In this document: positions 13,439 through 20,757 of the stretch, in pieces
Layout of the letters: each line of letters begins with the position of its first letter
Position numbering within the stretch: position 1 is the stretch's first letter
From: a virus
Reading direction: 5' to 3' (one strand)
Length of the DNA stretch: 22,724 bases
IMG/VR virus record: IMGVR_UViG_3300025598_000192
Location: 1-22,724 of that record
Translations under genes and position numbers: made by a program
The notes under the pieces: model-generated
Told to the model about the DNA's origin: nothing
The model's input: the letters and a program-made list of their open reading frames with translations, nothing else
Database searches by the model: none

Positions 13439-14466
13439 AGGCAACTAGAAAATTAACCAGCATGGGCGCAGATGTGCGTCAAATTGCTAAATTGTTGCAA
13501 GCAAAAGCCCCTCCTGGACACAAACTTGCTTACATCAACGACGAAGAGGCAGCGTTGCTCAAGCGTCGTGGTGGGTCTGGTCGCATCACAGAAACTGGCA
13601 TTCCTTCTTACGAATTGGATGACGATTTGGCAATTTCTGGCGCATCTCCAGCAACTCAACCAGAAACTCCTTCTGCACCTGTTCAACAAGAAGTTTCTGC
13701 TACTCCTGTTGCACCTGTTCAAGCAACTACGCCAACAGATGTTGCGCCTACTGTTCCCGCAGATACTAACGTGGCAAGTCCTTACGCTGGCACAGAAGCT
13801 CAATCTTTCTTGGGTACTGGACAAACGACTAAACCCGTTGCACCACAAACAAATACTGCCGCTATACCTGAAACACCAGGTCAATACGACATTGCAACCC
13901 AACCCACAACGCCTCCAGAACAACCGTCATTTACTGACAAGCTGTTAACTTCATTGAGCAAGCCTCAATCGTTGGCTGCTTTAGGTATTGGCGGCACAGA
14001 GGCTTTATTGGGTGCTAATGCGGTGCGTAAAGCAAGAGCAGATGCTCAACAAGCTCAACAACAGTTGCAAGCAATGGCTGCTCCTTATCAAACACAAGGT
14101 CAGCAATTGCAACAACTGGCTATTCAAGGTCAGTTGACACCTGCTAATCAACAAACCTTGCAAGCTGCTCAAGCTCAGTTGGCTCAAGGTGCTGAAGCTC
14201 GTGGCGGCGTGGGTGTGGCACAAGCCGCAACTCAAATTGCCAATTTGCAAGCTCAATTGTTGCAAAACCAACTTAACACTGGCATTCAGATTCAGGCAAT
14301 TGGCGACAAGATTGCTCAAGGCGCTGTTCAAACTGGTATCCAACAAGACCAATATATCAACAACCTTACAAACAGCTACGCAATGAATGTTGCTCGTCTG
14401 GCTGCTGGCGCTGCTGGTATTCCTGGTCAACAACCAGTTTATACAACAACACTTACAGCACCGTAA
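13435..14466 (+). CDS. Gln/Ala-rich putative internal virion protein
   Basis: 343 residues, ATGA overlap with the previous stop. The N-terminus (~1-65) is a small basic domain (VRQIAKLLQAKAPPGHKLAYINDEEAALLKRRGGSG) with a Tyr-Ile-Asn-x-Glu-Glu pattern. Residues ~75-165 are Pro/Thr/Ala-rich linker. Residues ~175-325 are a long Gln/Ala helix (ARADAQQAQQQLQAMAAPYQ, GQQLQQLAIQGQLTP, ANLQAQLLQNQLNTGIQIQAIGDKI) likely to be a coiled coil. The layout fits an ejection-protein role and parallels its neighbours. No enzyme motif was recognised. Confidence 0.55.
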   Translation: MKATRKLTSMGADVRQIAKLLQAKAPPGHKLAYINDEEAALLKRRGGSGRITETGIPSYELDDDLAISGASPATQPETPSAPVQQEVSATPVAPVQATTPTDVAPTVPADTNVASPYAGTEAQSFLGTGQTTKPVAPQTNTAAIPETPGQYDIATQPTTPPEQPSFTDKLLTSLSKPQSLAALGIGGTEALLGANAVRKARADAQQAQQQLQAMAAPYQTQGQQLQQLAIQGQLTPANQQTLQAAQAQLAQGAEARGGVGVAQAATQIANLQAQLLQNQLNTGIQIQAIGDKIAQGAVQTGIQQDQYINNLTNSYAMNVARLAAGAAGIPGQQPVYTTTLTAP

Positions 14467-14475
14467 GGAGTAAAT

Positions 14476-15969
14476 ATGGCTGATGTATTAGCTCCAAATC
14501 CACTGACAAGCAAATCCACTGACGTTTTGTTGCCTGACGTTAAAAAAGACCCGTTTGCTAGTCAAGTCCTCACCGCAGCTAAAGCTAAAGGCGAGATGGA
14601 TGCCGCAAAATCTCAAGAAGAGTTGTACGGCAAATCAGAGTTGGCAAAAGCCGAGGCTGAGACAACTAAAAAATACGCAGAAGAACGTGAGCCTCCAGAG
14701 TTAAAAACCAAATTGGAAAGCGCTGTGGATGAGGTTGGAAAACCTTTTGTGCCCACACAACAAACTGCTGGTGACTTGGCGCTCATGTTCACCATGACCA
14801 ACATTCTTGGTTTCTTGATTGGTGGCGGTGCTAAAGGCAACGCTCAAGCTGCTTTATCTGCCCAAAACGGAATGCTGGAAGGCTACCAAAAAGGTCAGAT
14901 GGATGTTTATAAGAAACAAAAAGACATCTTTGACGAAAACCAAAAAGCCTTGGCAAAAACAGTTGAAGGGTTGCGAGACCAACTCAAACGTGCTGCCGAC
15001 ACTGCTGCTGTAAATAAAGAATTGGGCATGGCTCAAGCTAGGGACGCAATTTCTCAACACTCTGCCAACACAATGAAGGAATACCTAGAGAAAAACGGTA
15101 TTGCTGCAACCTATGAGTTGGCTGAAAAAGCCTGGCAGATGAACGAAAAACTGCAAGAGAAAAAACGTCAAGAAGAAGACCGTGCCATCAGGCTTGCCCA
15201 TGAACGAGTCATGGAACGTCAAGGTCAAGAACGTTTAGACATTGAGCGCAAAAAAGCTGAAGGTCAACCAATGACTGATAAGTTGATGGAAGATACAGCT
15301 CAAGCTATTGCCAGCTACTCGATTGCTCCTCCTGGACTGAGAGACAAAAACAGATATTCAATTCTTGCAAAAGTGATGGAAATCAATCCTCAGTGGAGCG
15401 AGAACGAATATCGCACAGAAGGTGCGAATATGCGTTACTGGACAAGCGGTCAAGGCACAAAACAGATTCAGTCTTACAACACCATCTCTGGTCACTTGAA
15501 CTCGCTTGAAGAGTACGCAAACGCACTGAACAACAAAGACACTAGGATTGCCAACGCAGCGCTGAACAAATTGCAAACAGCGTTTGGGGCAGATAGCGTT
15601 ACAAACTTCAACACTGCCAAACAAATTGTTTCGGGTGAATTGGTTAAAGCAATTACCGCTACGGGTGGTGGTGTGCGTGACCGTTTGGAAGCTGAAGAGA
15701 ACTTCAAAGCAGCCAACTCACCAGAACAGTTGCAAGGCGCTATCAACGTTGCCAAAGACTTGATTAAACAACGTTTGAATGCGTCAAAAACAGCCTATGA
15801 ATTTGGAACAAAACGCAAAGATTTTGATTCCATGTTGACCGACGAAACCAAAAAAATGTTTACTGGGGGCACAACTCCTAGTGGACCTGCTGTTGGTGAA
15901 ATTGATAACGGCTACCGATTTAAAGGGGGAGACCCTTCAAAAGCCGAGAATTGGGAAAAGGTGGAATAA
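14476..15969 (+). CDS. Large helical putative ejection protein
   Basis: 497 residues, TAAGGAG 7 bases before the ATG. Lys/Glu/Ala-rich helices run from ~40 to ~80 and ~140 to ~260 (a long coiled coil, e.g. QEKKRQEEDRAIRLAHERVM). Between them is a hydrophobic patch (DLALMFTMTNILGFLIGGG, ~98-116) that could insert in a membrane. The C-terminal half is more globular (SYNTISGHLNSLEEYANALNN, FGADSVTNFNTAKQIVSGELVKAI, RLEAEENFKAA) and ends NGYRFKGGDPSKAENWEKVE, a short C-terminal motif known from other phage internal proteins. Likely an internal/ejected structural protein. Activity unknown. Confidence 0.6.
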   Translation: MADVLAPNPLTSKSTDVLLPDVKKDPFASQVLTAAKAKGEMDAAKSQEELYGKSELAKAEAETTKKYAEEREPPELKTKLESAVDEVGKPFVPTQQTAGDLALMFTMTNILGFLIGGGAKGNAQAALSAQNGMLEGYQKGQMDVYKKQKDIFDENQKALAKTVEGLRDQLKRAADTAAVNKELGMAQARDAISQHSANTMKEYLEKNGIAATYELAEKAWQMNEKLQEKKRQEEDRAIRLAHERVMERQGQERLDIERKKAEGQPMTDKLMEDTAQAIASYSIAPPGLRDKNRYSILAKVMEINPQWSENEYRTEGANMRYWTSGQGTKQIQSYNTISGHLNSLEEYANALNNKDTRIANAALNKLQTAFGADSVTNFNTAKQIVSGELVKAITATGGGVRDRLEAEENFKAANSPEQLQGAINVAKDLIKQRLNASKTAYEFGTKRKDFDSMLTDETKKMFTGGTTPSGPAVGEIDNGYRFKGGDPSKAENWEKVE

Positions 15970-17925
15970 ATGGCACAACCTTGGGAAAAGTACCAAGCGC
16001 CAGAAGCGCCAGCCGAAACCCCAGCCAGCGCAGCTCCTTGGTCAAAATATTCACAAACAAAAGAAAAACCTAAAGCGCCAGAAACGCCTTTTGGCGAAAA
16101 GGCAATTGAGTTTGTTCGACCTACTGTAGAAGCTCTTGGCACGGTTGGTGGCGGTATTTTGGGTGGCGGCGGCGGCACTGTTCTTGGTCCAGTGGGAACT
16201 GCGTTGGGTACTGTTGGTGGCGCTGGCGCTGGTTATGCGACTGCCAAAAAAGGATTGGACGTTCTTGAAGAGTCTTTGGGATACAAAAAATCTCCCACGG
16301 CAAGAGAAGCAATCAAACAAAGTATTGGTGACATTACAACGGGTGCTGAATTAGAAACTGGCGGTCAGATTTTGGGTCAAGGCGTAAAAGCTGCTGTAAA
16401 AAACGTCCCGAAAGCCGTTGAATTTATCAATAAAGTCAGAGGCAAGCCTTTGGAAGAAGCGCTGGGTACGTTAAAAACCAGCACAGAAGACTTGACCAAA
16501 AAAGCGATTTCTAAAGTTGCAGAGACAGAAAAAGTCGGTCAACAGAAAATTTATTCTGACCAAGCACGACAAGAAACAAACTTGCGTGATGCTGCCAAAC
16601 GTTTCACGCAAGAAGCTCAGACTGCAAAAGCAGAAAGCCAAGCCTCACTAAACAAAATTGCTCCCGTTACCAACGAACAACAAGTTGGAACTGGGTTGCG
16701 TCAATTGGTTACAGGCGTAAAAGGCACATTAGAAAATGTGAAAACAAAAATTGCTGAACCTTTGAAAAACAAGTATTTCAACGAAGGCAAAGCCAAAGAG
16801 AAAGCTGGTCAATTCTGGGCGCAATCTAAAACTGGTCAAGAGTTCATGAAATTTTTGAACGACATGACCAACCCAATAAATGCTGGCAAATACACCGAGT
16901 ATGAAGTTGCAGCCGCAAGGGATTTGAGAAACTCGCTTGTCAGTCGCAAAGTCAAGGGTCAGCCCGTGCGGTCTGAAATTGAGAAGATTGAAAAAGTTAT
17001 TCGGGAAACAAAGAAGCTGCCCTCCATGCCTTCTGCAACTGGCGCAGACGCTTTGAAACAACAAGCTATGGGTAAGTTAGCCCAGCGTTTGGAAGATTCT
17101 GTTTACGGATATGTGGATGAAGCTGGCGCAGAAGTAGAAGGTTTTGCCCCTTCTGGTCGTACATTCCGCAATGTTTATGCAGACATGATGAAGCCTTTGA
17201 ACGCTTACGAATCCCCCGTGGGCAAGGCTTTGACGCAAGAAGTTGAACGCTTGAAAGGCATTTACACCACTGATGCTACGCAGTTGCCCAACATGGTGTT
17301 CAGGTCTCCAGAGCAAATTCAAGTGCTGGACCAGATGGGTGTTGGCAAAAAGTCGTTAGAGCCTTTTGCTGCCCAGCACACGGCTAATGAATTGTCCAAG
17401 CTCAACACGGCAGATGGCATCAAAGCCTGGTTGGACTCTGCCAAAGCATCGTACCTGAATGAATTTCCTGCGCTTGCCAAACAAGCCAAAGAGTACGCCA
17501 GAGTTTTTGAGCAGAACGAAGCAAAAGCATTGCAAAAAACTCAAGGTGCAACAGCTTTGGAAAAAGGCGCAAAAGATGCTATAGCTAAAGGAATTGAAAG
17601 CCGACAATCTTTAGAAAAAATGACAACAAGCAATAAAGAATATATTGAAAAATATTCTTTTGCACTGAAAAATGCAACAACAAAAGAACAATTTATCAGT
17701 AATTCTGAGTCGTACATCAAAGGGTTAAAAGAAAGAAACATTGTCTCTTCTGAAGAAGCCGAACAATTGCTTGCCAAAGTAAAAGTTGTAAAAGATAGCC
17801 AAGCTGACCAAGCGGCAGCTAAAAAAGCAATTTCAGGTTTGTTGCCTTGGATTACAGGCGGCAGTGTTTTGGGAGTAGGAGCAATGACGGGTTACGGTCT
17901 TAACAAACTTCTAGGAATCTACTAA
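15970..17925 (+). CDS. Largest putative internal virion protein
   Basis: 651 residues, ATG immediately after the previous TAA. The N-terminus carries two Pro-Trp-x-Lys-Tyr motifs (PWEKY ~4, PWSKY ~23) in a Pro/Ala-rich linker, then a glycine zipper (~58-85: [20 protein letters not shown]). From ~100 to ~620 it is nearly all helix with long Lys/Glu/Gln/Ala stretches. The last ~35 residues hold a hydrophobic segment ([19 protein letters not shown]) that could span a membrane. Two membrane-active ends around a long helical rod fit a protein ejected into the host, comparable in role to the T7 internal core proteins. No catalytic domain is seen. Confidence 0.6.
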   Translation: MAQPWEKYQAPEAPAETPASAAPWSKYSQTKEKPKAPETPFGEKAIEFVRPTVEALGTVGGGILGGGGGTVLGPVGTALGTVGGAGAGYATAKKGLDVLEESLGYKKSPTAREAIKQSIGDITTGAELETGGQILGQGVKAAVKNVPKAVEFINKVRGKPLEEALGTLKTSTEDLTKKAISKVAETEKVGQQKIYSDQARQETNLRDAAKRFTQEAQTAKAESQASLNKIAPVTNEQQVGTGLRQLVTGVKGTLENVKTKIAEPLKNKYFNEGKAKEKAGQFWAQSKTGQEFMKFLNDMTNPINAGKYTEYEVAAARDLRNSLVSRKVKGQPVRSEIEKIEKVIRETKKLPSMPSATGADALKQQAMGKLAQRLEDSVYGYVDEAGAEVEGFAPSGRTFRNVYADMMKPLNAYESPVGKALTQEVERLKGIYTTDATQLPNMVFRSPEQIQVLDQMGVGKKSLEPFAAQHTANELSKLNTADGIKAWLDSAKASYLNEFPALAKQAKEYARVFEQNEAKALQKTQGATALEKGAKDAIAKGIESRQSLEKMTTSNKEYIEKYSFALKNATTKEQFISNSESYIKGLKERNIVSSEEAEQLLAKVKVVKDSQADQAAAKKAISGLLPWITGGSVLGVGAMTGYGLNKLLGIY

Positions 17926-18080
17926 TGCCACTCAAAAAAGGTAAATCCCGTGAAACCATCTCAGAAAACATTAGCAAGCTCACCAAAGAAGGTGGTCGCC
18001 CAAGAAAACAAATTATTGCGATTGCTCTTTCAACGGCTAGAAAGTCCAAAAAGCCAACTAAAAGAAAGTCCAAGCAATGA
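17925..18080 (+). CDS. Small basic phage protein (DUF6496-like)
   Basis: 51 residues, ATG overlapping the previous TAA (TAATG). [19 protein letters not shown] is followed by a [15 protein letters not shown] segment and a Lys/Ser/Arg tail. The order 'KKGKS-x-x-TISENI ... GRP-x-KQ-x-x-AIAL' is the signature of a family of very small proteins common in phages and some bacteria, to my knowledge annotated as DUF6496. Function is unknown; its basic charge suggests nucleic acid contact. Its stop overlaps the next ATG. Confidence 0.7.
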   Translation: MPLKKGKSRETISENISKLTKEGGRPRKQIIAIALSTARKSKKPTKRKSKQ

Positions 18081-18304
18081 GCGAAAAAAAGCTTAATCTT
18101 TCTGTTGGCAGGGGTGAAAAACTCTCTGTCAAGGCTGGCGGCGGTCTGACTGCCAAAGGTCGCAAGAAGTACAACCGTGCTACTGGCAGCAACCTGAAAG
18201 CGCCTCAGAAATCAGGTCCACGCCACAAGTCATTCTGCGCCCGTTCCAAGAGCTGGAAGGGTGAAAGAGGTAAAGCAGCTAGACGCAGGTGGGGTTGCCG
18301 ATGA
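18077..18304 (+). CDS. Small basic conserved phage protein (DUF6321-like)
   Basis: 75 residues, ATGA overlap with the gene before. It has Leu-Ser-Val-Gly-Arg-Gly, then [17 protein letters not shown] and SNLKAPQ, then KSFCARSK, and a basic Trp-Gly-Cys end. The '[24 protein letters not shown] ... SFCAR' pattern is a known phage family of unknown function (DUF6321-like by memory). Two Cys, no zinc motif, strongly basic. May bind DNA. It forms a conserved pair with the preceding gene here. Confidence 0.65.
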   Translation: MSEKKLNLSVGRGEKLSVKAGGGLTAKGRKKYNRATGSNLKAPQKSGPRHKSFCARSKSWKGERGKAARRRWGCR

Positions 18305-18510
18305 GCAAGAAAAAAGACAAAGGTATCAATCAAGAGTTAGAAAAAGCCATTTCTGATTTGCTGAAATCCACGATGGCTGACCCTACTGCTTCTTTGACAG
18401 ACAAGACCAAAATCATTGACCGTGCGCTGAAGTTGGAGCAACTGAAAGCCAAAATCTCGGATGACGAGTACGGGTCAGGGTTTTTTGACCATGCTGATGA
18501 GGATGAGTAA
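18301..18510 (+). CDS. Small acidic/charged helical protein, unknown
   Basis: 69 residues from the ATG at 18301, which overlaps the stop of the preceding gene by ATGA. A GTG at 18289 would add four residues but lacks that coupling. Predicted two-helix protein: INQELEKAISDLLKSTM and LTDKTKIIDRALKLEQLKAKI, then an acidic Asp-Asp-Glu-Tyr-Gly-Ser-Gly-Phe-Phe ending. Similar small 'DKxKxIDRALKLE ... DDEWGSGF' proteins are found in many environmental phages, in my memory without known role. Terminase small subunit is an unproven alternative, because it lacks an obvious helix-turn-helix. Confidence 0.6.
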   Translation: MSKKKDKGINQELEKAISDLLKSTMADPTASLTDKTKIIDRALKLEQLKAKISDDEYGSGFFDHADEDE

Positions 18511-18554
18511 GAGGATACATGATAATATGATTACATTTCTAAAAGGAGTTAATC

Positions 18555-18782
18555 ATGGATTCGGTTTCTTTGCTTCGCCTAGCGTTAGAGGTCATCTCAG
18601 ACCGATTGATAACGATATTGGGGTTGTCGATGAGCTTCGCCCTAGCGTGTTACGCACTGTGGGCGGGGGATTGGACAAGAGTGGCGACATTCAGTATATT
18701 CATCATGTTCACCTATCTGGTGGTGACAAACAAGGAGCGCAGTAATGCCAAGCAACAACAGACAAAATCAGTGGACGAATAA
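18555..18782 (+). CDS. Small membrane protein with two predicted spans
   Basis: 75 residues, AAAAGGAG before ATG. Hydrophobic segments at ~18-36 (LITILGLSMSFALACYALW) and ~43-60 (VATFSIFIMFTYLVV) with a short loop, and a charged Lys/Gln C-terminus. Topology and size resemble small holin-type or superinfection-type membrane proteins. It is ~800 bases upstream of the lysis cassette and separated from it, so a holin role is only one option. Overlaps the next ORF by 38 bases. Confidence 0.55.
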   Translation: MDSVSLLRLALEVISDRLITILGLSMSFALACYALWAGDWTRVATFSIFIMFTYLVVTNKERSNAKQQQTKSVDE

Positions 18783-19023
18783 AAATTCGCACGAAAACAA
18801 TCACATGGCTAATGCGCCCGTAAAGCGCCCTCAAGCCATGAACCAACAGATTGCCAAGTCTGTTCGTCCTCAGTTGCCACGGGATGGCTCTCCTGGACAA
18901 ACACGCTGGCAACCAGGTGAGCTGCCTAAAGGTGGTTTTCGTTCCGTGTTTGACTTCTCGGAAACGTCTAGCTACAACACCAAGAAAAGCCCAACTGAAG
19001 GCAGCGGCAAGAAGGTGTACTGA
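18745..19023 (+). CDS. Hypothetical Asn/Pro-rich protein
   Basis: 92 residues, ATG at 18745 has AAGGAG at 18732-18737, 7 bases away, so the 38-base overlap with the membrane protein gene is accepted. The product has an N-terminal Asn/Gln/Lys-rich disordered region, then KRPQAMNQQIAKSVRPQLPRDGSPG, a Gly/Pro-rich linker and GFRSVFDFSETSSYN, with a basic Gly-Lys end. An alternative shorter start at ATG 18805 is possible. Stop overlaps the next ATG (TGATG). Function unknown. Confidence 0.5.
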   Translation: MPSNNRQNQWTNKNSHENNHMANAPVKRPQAMNQQIAKSVRPQLPRDGSPGQTRWQPGELPKGGFRSVFDFSETSSYNTKKSPTEGSGKKVY

Positions 19024-19373
19024 TGGCTAATAACATTCCATTTCAGCCTATGGGCAAAACCGTCAAAGTGGTGGTTAATGGGTCGGCTAACACACAGTCA
19101 AACGTGTTTACCATTACTGCTGACAGCCCTTGTCAACAGTATTTTGTTGCAAACGCAGACGTTAATTCTGCTGTTTATGTTTGGATTAATCCAACCAACA
19201 CATTTAACGTGGCATTGCCAGACAATGGTCCTGGTTATGTTATTTCATTGCCTCCTTACGCTTACAAAGTGATTTCAGGACCACAAGTAAGCCAAAGCGG
19301 TAACGTTTACGCCCGTGTTATTGGCGACGCAGCAAACGCCTCTGTTTACATCACCCCAGGCGAAGGTCTGTAA
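19023..19373 (+). CDS. Small beta-rich protein, paralogue of 10531-10866
   Basis: 116 residues, ATG overlapping the previous TGA. Predicted all-beta: TVKVVVNGSANTQSNVFTIT, QQYFVANADVNSAVYVWIN, PYAYKVISGPQ, VYARVIG and a final SVYITPGEGL. Start and end motifs match the small protein at 10531 (see there), so the genome keeps two copies 8 kb apart. It may be a virion surface or adhesin subunit. No enzyme residues. The TAA at 19371-19373 is followed by GGGG, which serves as part of the ribosome site for the next gene. Confidence 0.6.
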   Translation: MANNIPFQPMGKTVKVVVNGSANTQSNVFTITADSPCQQYFVANADVNSAVYVWINPTNTFNVALPDNGPGYVISLPPYAYKVISGPQVSQSGNVYARVIGDAANASVYITPGEGL

Positions 19374-19383
19374 GGGGTAAGTC

Positions 19384-19962
19384 ATTGACCCGATAACCGC
19401 ATTCGCTGCTTGTAAAGCTGCCTATGCGGGTATCCAGGGTGCAATTGAGATATACAAAGACCTCAAGCATACTGGCGGTGAATTGTCAGGCATTGCCTCT
19501 GAAGTCGGTGGATTCCTATCCACATTCTTTCAAGGTCAGCAGCACCTAGAAGACGAACACGAAAAGCAAAAAGAGCAAGCCAAGAAGGATGCTGCCGCTG
19601 GCAAGCCACGCAACGTCACGATGGAAGCCATTGACAACGTGATGCGGATTCGCCAAATCAGGCAGTACTACAAAGACCTCGAACACATGGTGCGCTATGA
19701 GCTGGGGATGCCAGACCTGTGGCGCGAGATTGTTGAAGAGCGCCAGCGTCTGAATGATGAGAGAGCCGCTGCCAAGGCTTTGAAAGAGAAGCTGGAAGAG
19801 CAAGCAAGGTTAAAACGTGAGTACCGTTTAACTGTAATAAGGCAGAACATTTTTCTTGTTTTGGCTATCATCTTTGCAATTTTCACAATTGTTGGGACGA
19901 TATGCGGGATAAGTCTGCTAGTTCAGGAGGATATGACAAGACGATACGTTATTTATCAATAA
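19384..19962 (+). CDS. Coiled-coil membrane protein, apparently starting at ATT
   Basis: In this frame a stop lies at 19378-19380, and no ATG or GTG start is found before the TTG at 19483. The codons from 19384 read ATT-GAC-CCG-ATA-ACC-GCA-TTC, i.e. Met-Asp-Pro-Ile-Thr-Ala-Phe if ATT initiates, the N-terminus I would expect for this family. AAGGGG (19372-19377) is 6 bases upstream of the ATT. From ATT the product has 192 residues; from the TTG it would be 159 and lose a coding-looking segment (FAACKAAYAGIQGAIEIYKDL). The middle is a Lys/Glu/Arg coiled coil (EKQKEQAKKDA, ERQRLNDERAAAKALKEKLEEQ), and a transmembrane segment lies near residues 157-181 (IFLVLAIIFAIFTIVG). It may be a lysis-associated or envelope protein. 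Function unknown. Confidence 0.6.
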   Translation: MDPITAFAACKAAYAGIQGAIEIYKDLKHTGGELSGIASEVGGFLSTFFQGQQHLEDEHEKQKEQAKKDAAAGKPRNVTMEAIDNVMRIRQIRQYYKDLEHMVRYELGMPDLWREIVEERQRLNDERAAAKALKEKLEEQARLKREYRLTVIRQNIFLVLAIIFAIFTIVGTICGISLLVQEDMTRRYVIYQ

Positions 19963-20105
19963 CGGCAATTGTCTTGACCATCCTTTTGGTCGTAGTTACT
20001 ATCTTGGGTGCAAGATGGTGGGCTTTGGAAGAGCGAAAACTTGGCACACAGAAAATCAATCGACTCAAAAAAGAGTTAGAGATGTGTTTAAAGGATAAAG
20101 AATGA
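19902..20105 (+). CDS. Single-span membrane protein at start of lysis cassette
   Basis: 67 residues, overlapping the preceding gene by 61 bases in another frame. N-terminal polar 18 residues, then a hydrophobic span (~19-36: LSITAIVLTILLVVVTIL) and a basic, Lys/Glu-rich tail (KINRLKKELEMCLKDKE) that looks coiled. The upstream ribosome site is weak; the ATG at 19902 is the only start near the overlap in this frame. Its stop overlaps the Rz-like gene start (ATGA). Could be a holin regulator, pinholin-like or an accessory membrane protein. No close family recognised. Confidence 0.5.
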   Translation: MRDKSASSGGYDKTIRYLSITAIVLTILLVVVTILGARWWALEERKLGTQKINRLKKELEMCLKDKE

Positions 20106-20536
20106 ATCCCTGGATACTTGCTGGCGCTTTGGCGATGGTTATCAGTGCGTACTTTTACGGACACCATGAGGCTTATGTTGAACAAGCTGCGGAAGTTGCT
20201 CGTCTGAATGCTATTCAACATGAGAAAGAACAAGACATGAAACAAGCTGCGGATGACCAAGCAGCTTCATTGAAAAAGGCGAACGAAAATGCAAAAGCTC
20301 AAATTACTAAGTTGCAGTCTGACCTTGCTTCTGGCGAGTTGCGGTTATCTATCGCCACCCGCAGCGTATCAAGCAGCCAAAATGCCGCCTCTGCCGCAAG
20401 AGATACAGAAACAAGAACCGAACTTGACCCAGAGGCTGCTCAATCTCTTGTCTCCATCGCAGCAGACGGTGACTCAGCCATCCGCAAACTTAACACCTGT
20501 GTCGATTTATACAACCAAGTAAGGAGTAAGCAATGA
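20102..20536 (+). CDS. Rz-like inner-membrane spanin
   Basis: 144 residues. An N-terminal transmembrane helix (~4-19: WILAGALAMVISAYFYG) anchors it, followed by a long periplasmic coiled-coil domain (~30-100: EVARLNAIQHEKEQDMKQ and KKANENAKAQITKLQSDL). The C-terminus, Glu-Leu-Asp-Pro-Glu-Ala-Ala ... Ile-Ala-x-Asp-Gly-Asp-x-Ala-Ile-x-x-Leu-Asn-x-Cys, is a recurring end of Rz/DUF2514-type proteins. It overlaps the gene before and the gene after by ATGA junctions and contains an entire second gene in another frame (20289-20522). Inner and outer spanins bridge the two membranes and destroy the outer one after wall cleavage, so the host is Gram-negative. Confidence 0.75.
   Translation: MNPWILAGALAMVISAYFYGHHEAYVEQAAEVARLNAIQHEKEQDMKQAADDQAASLKKANENAKAQITKLQSDLASGELRLSIATRSVSSSQNAASAARDTETRTELDPEAAQSLVSIAADGDSAIRKLNTCVDLYNQVRSKQ
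20289..20522 (+). CDS. Rz1-like outer-membrane lipoprotein spanin, nested in Rz-like gene
   Basis: 77 residues read in the +1 frame entirely within the Rz-like gene. The N-terminus MQKLKLLSCSLTLLLASCGYL has a basic start, a hydrophobic core and a lipobox Leu15-Ala16-Ser17-Cys18, so signal peptidase II cleavage before Cys18 and lipidation are predicted. The mature protein is proline-rich (PPAAYQ, MPPLPQE), as are Rz1 proteins. A weak AAAAGG lies about nine bases before the ATG. This is the same nested arrangement as lambda Rz/Rz1. It pairs with the Rz-like protein to span the periplasm. The lipobox and its place in the lysis cassette make coincidence unlikely. Confidence 0.75.
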   Translation: MQKLKLLSCSLTLLLASCGYLSPPAAYQAAKMPPLPQEIQKQEPNLTQRLLNLLSPSQQTVTQPSANLTPVSIYTTK

Positions 20537-20757
20537 AATGGGATTTGAAAGCGTGTGTCACGCTAATTGCCAGTTTGTCTCTTATGGGTGTCATCATCAG
20601 TATGATTTGGATGTTTGTCCAAGCGGTGCTTGACCCTACTGTGGACGACAAAATTGTTTTTGATATTGTTGGACCTGCTTTCCAATCAATTTGCGGTGGC
20701 TTTCTTGGTTTGATTACTGGCATTCACATTGGAGCAAAAAATGACACAACTGAGTGA
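20533..20757 (+). CDS. Holin-like membrane protein (two spans)
   Basis: 74 residues, ATGA overlap with the spanin gene and AAGGAG upstream at 20520-20525. It has two hydrophobic segments, ~9-31 (VTLIASLSLMGVIISMIWMFVQAV) and ~47-66 (GPAFQSICGGFLGLITGIHI), joined by a short Asp-rich loop, with both ends short. The class II holin topology, the place between the spanins and the endolysin, and a next-gene overlap of 17 bases support a holin that lets the peptidase reach the wall. Alternative: another membrane accessory. Confidence 0.6.
   Translation: MKWDLKACVTLIASLSLMGVIISMIWMFVQAVLDPTVDDKIVFDIVGPAFQSICGGFLGLITGIHIGAKNDTTE

Noticed and set aside
13453-14433. Two minus-strand open frames (13453-13923, 14005-14433) and plus-strand frame 13472-13948
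   Set aside because: They are shadows of the Gln/Ala-rich gene at 13435-14466, whose repetitive CAA/GCT codons leave other frames open. Their products are low-complexity Cys/Ser/Leu strings.
12458-17925. Lytic transglycosylase or lysozyme domain in the ejection proteins
   Set aside because: No Glu-Ser or Ala-x-Gly-Pro-Met-Gln-type SLT motif or lysozyme signature was visible in the four proteins.
18485-18530. Possible promoter (TTGACC and GATAAT) before the membrane protein gene at 18555
   Set aside because: The spacing between the two hexamers is 30 bases, far from 17, and no other -35 fits.
18461-18745. 94-residue open frame across the 18510/18555 junction
   Set aside because: It overlaps two better-supported genes in another frame and has no proper ribosome site.
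19483-19485. TTG start for the coiled-coil gene at 19384
   Set aside because: No good ribosome site precedes it, and 33 coding-looking codons upstream would be left out. ATT at 19384 is preferred, though the TTG cannot be excluded.
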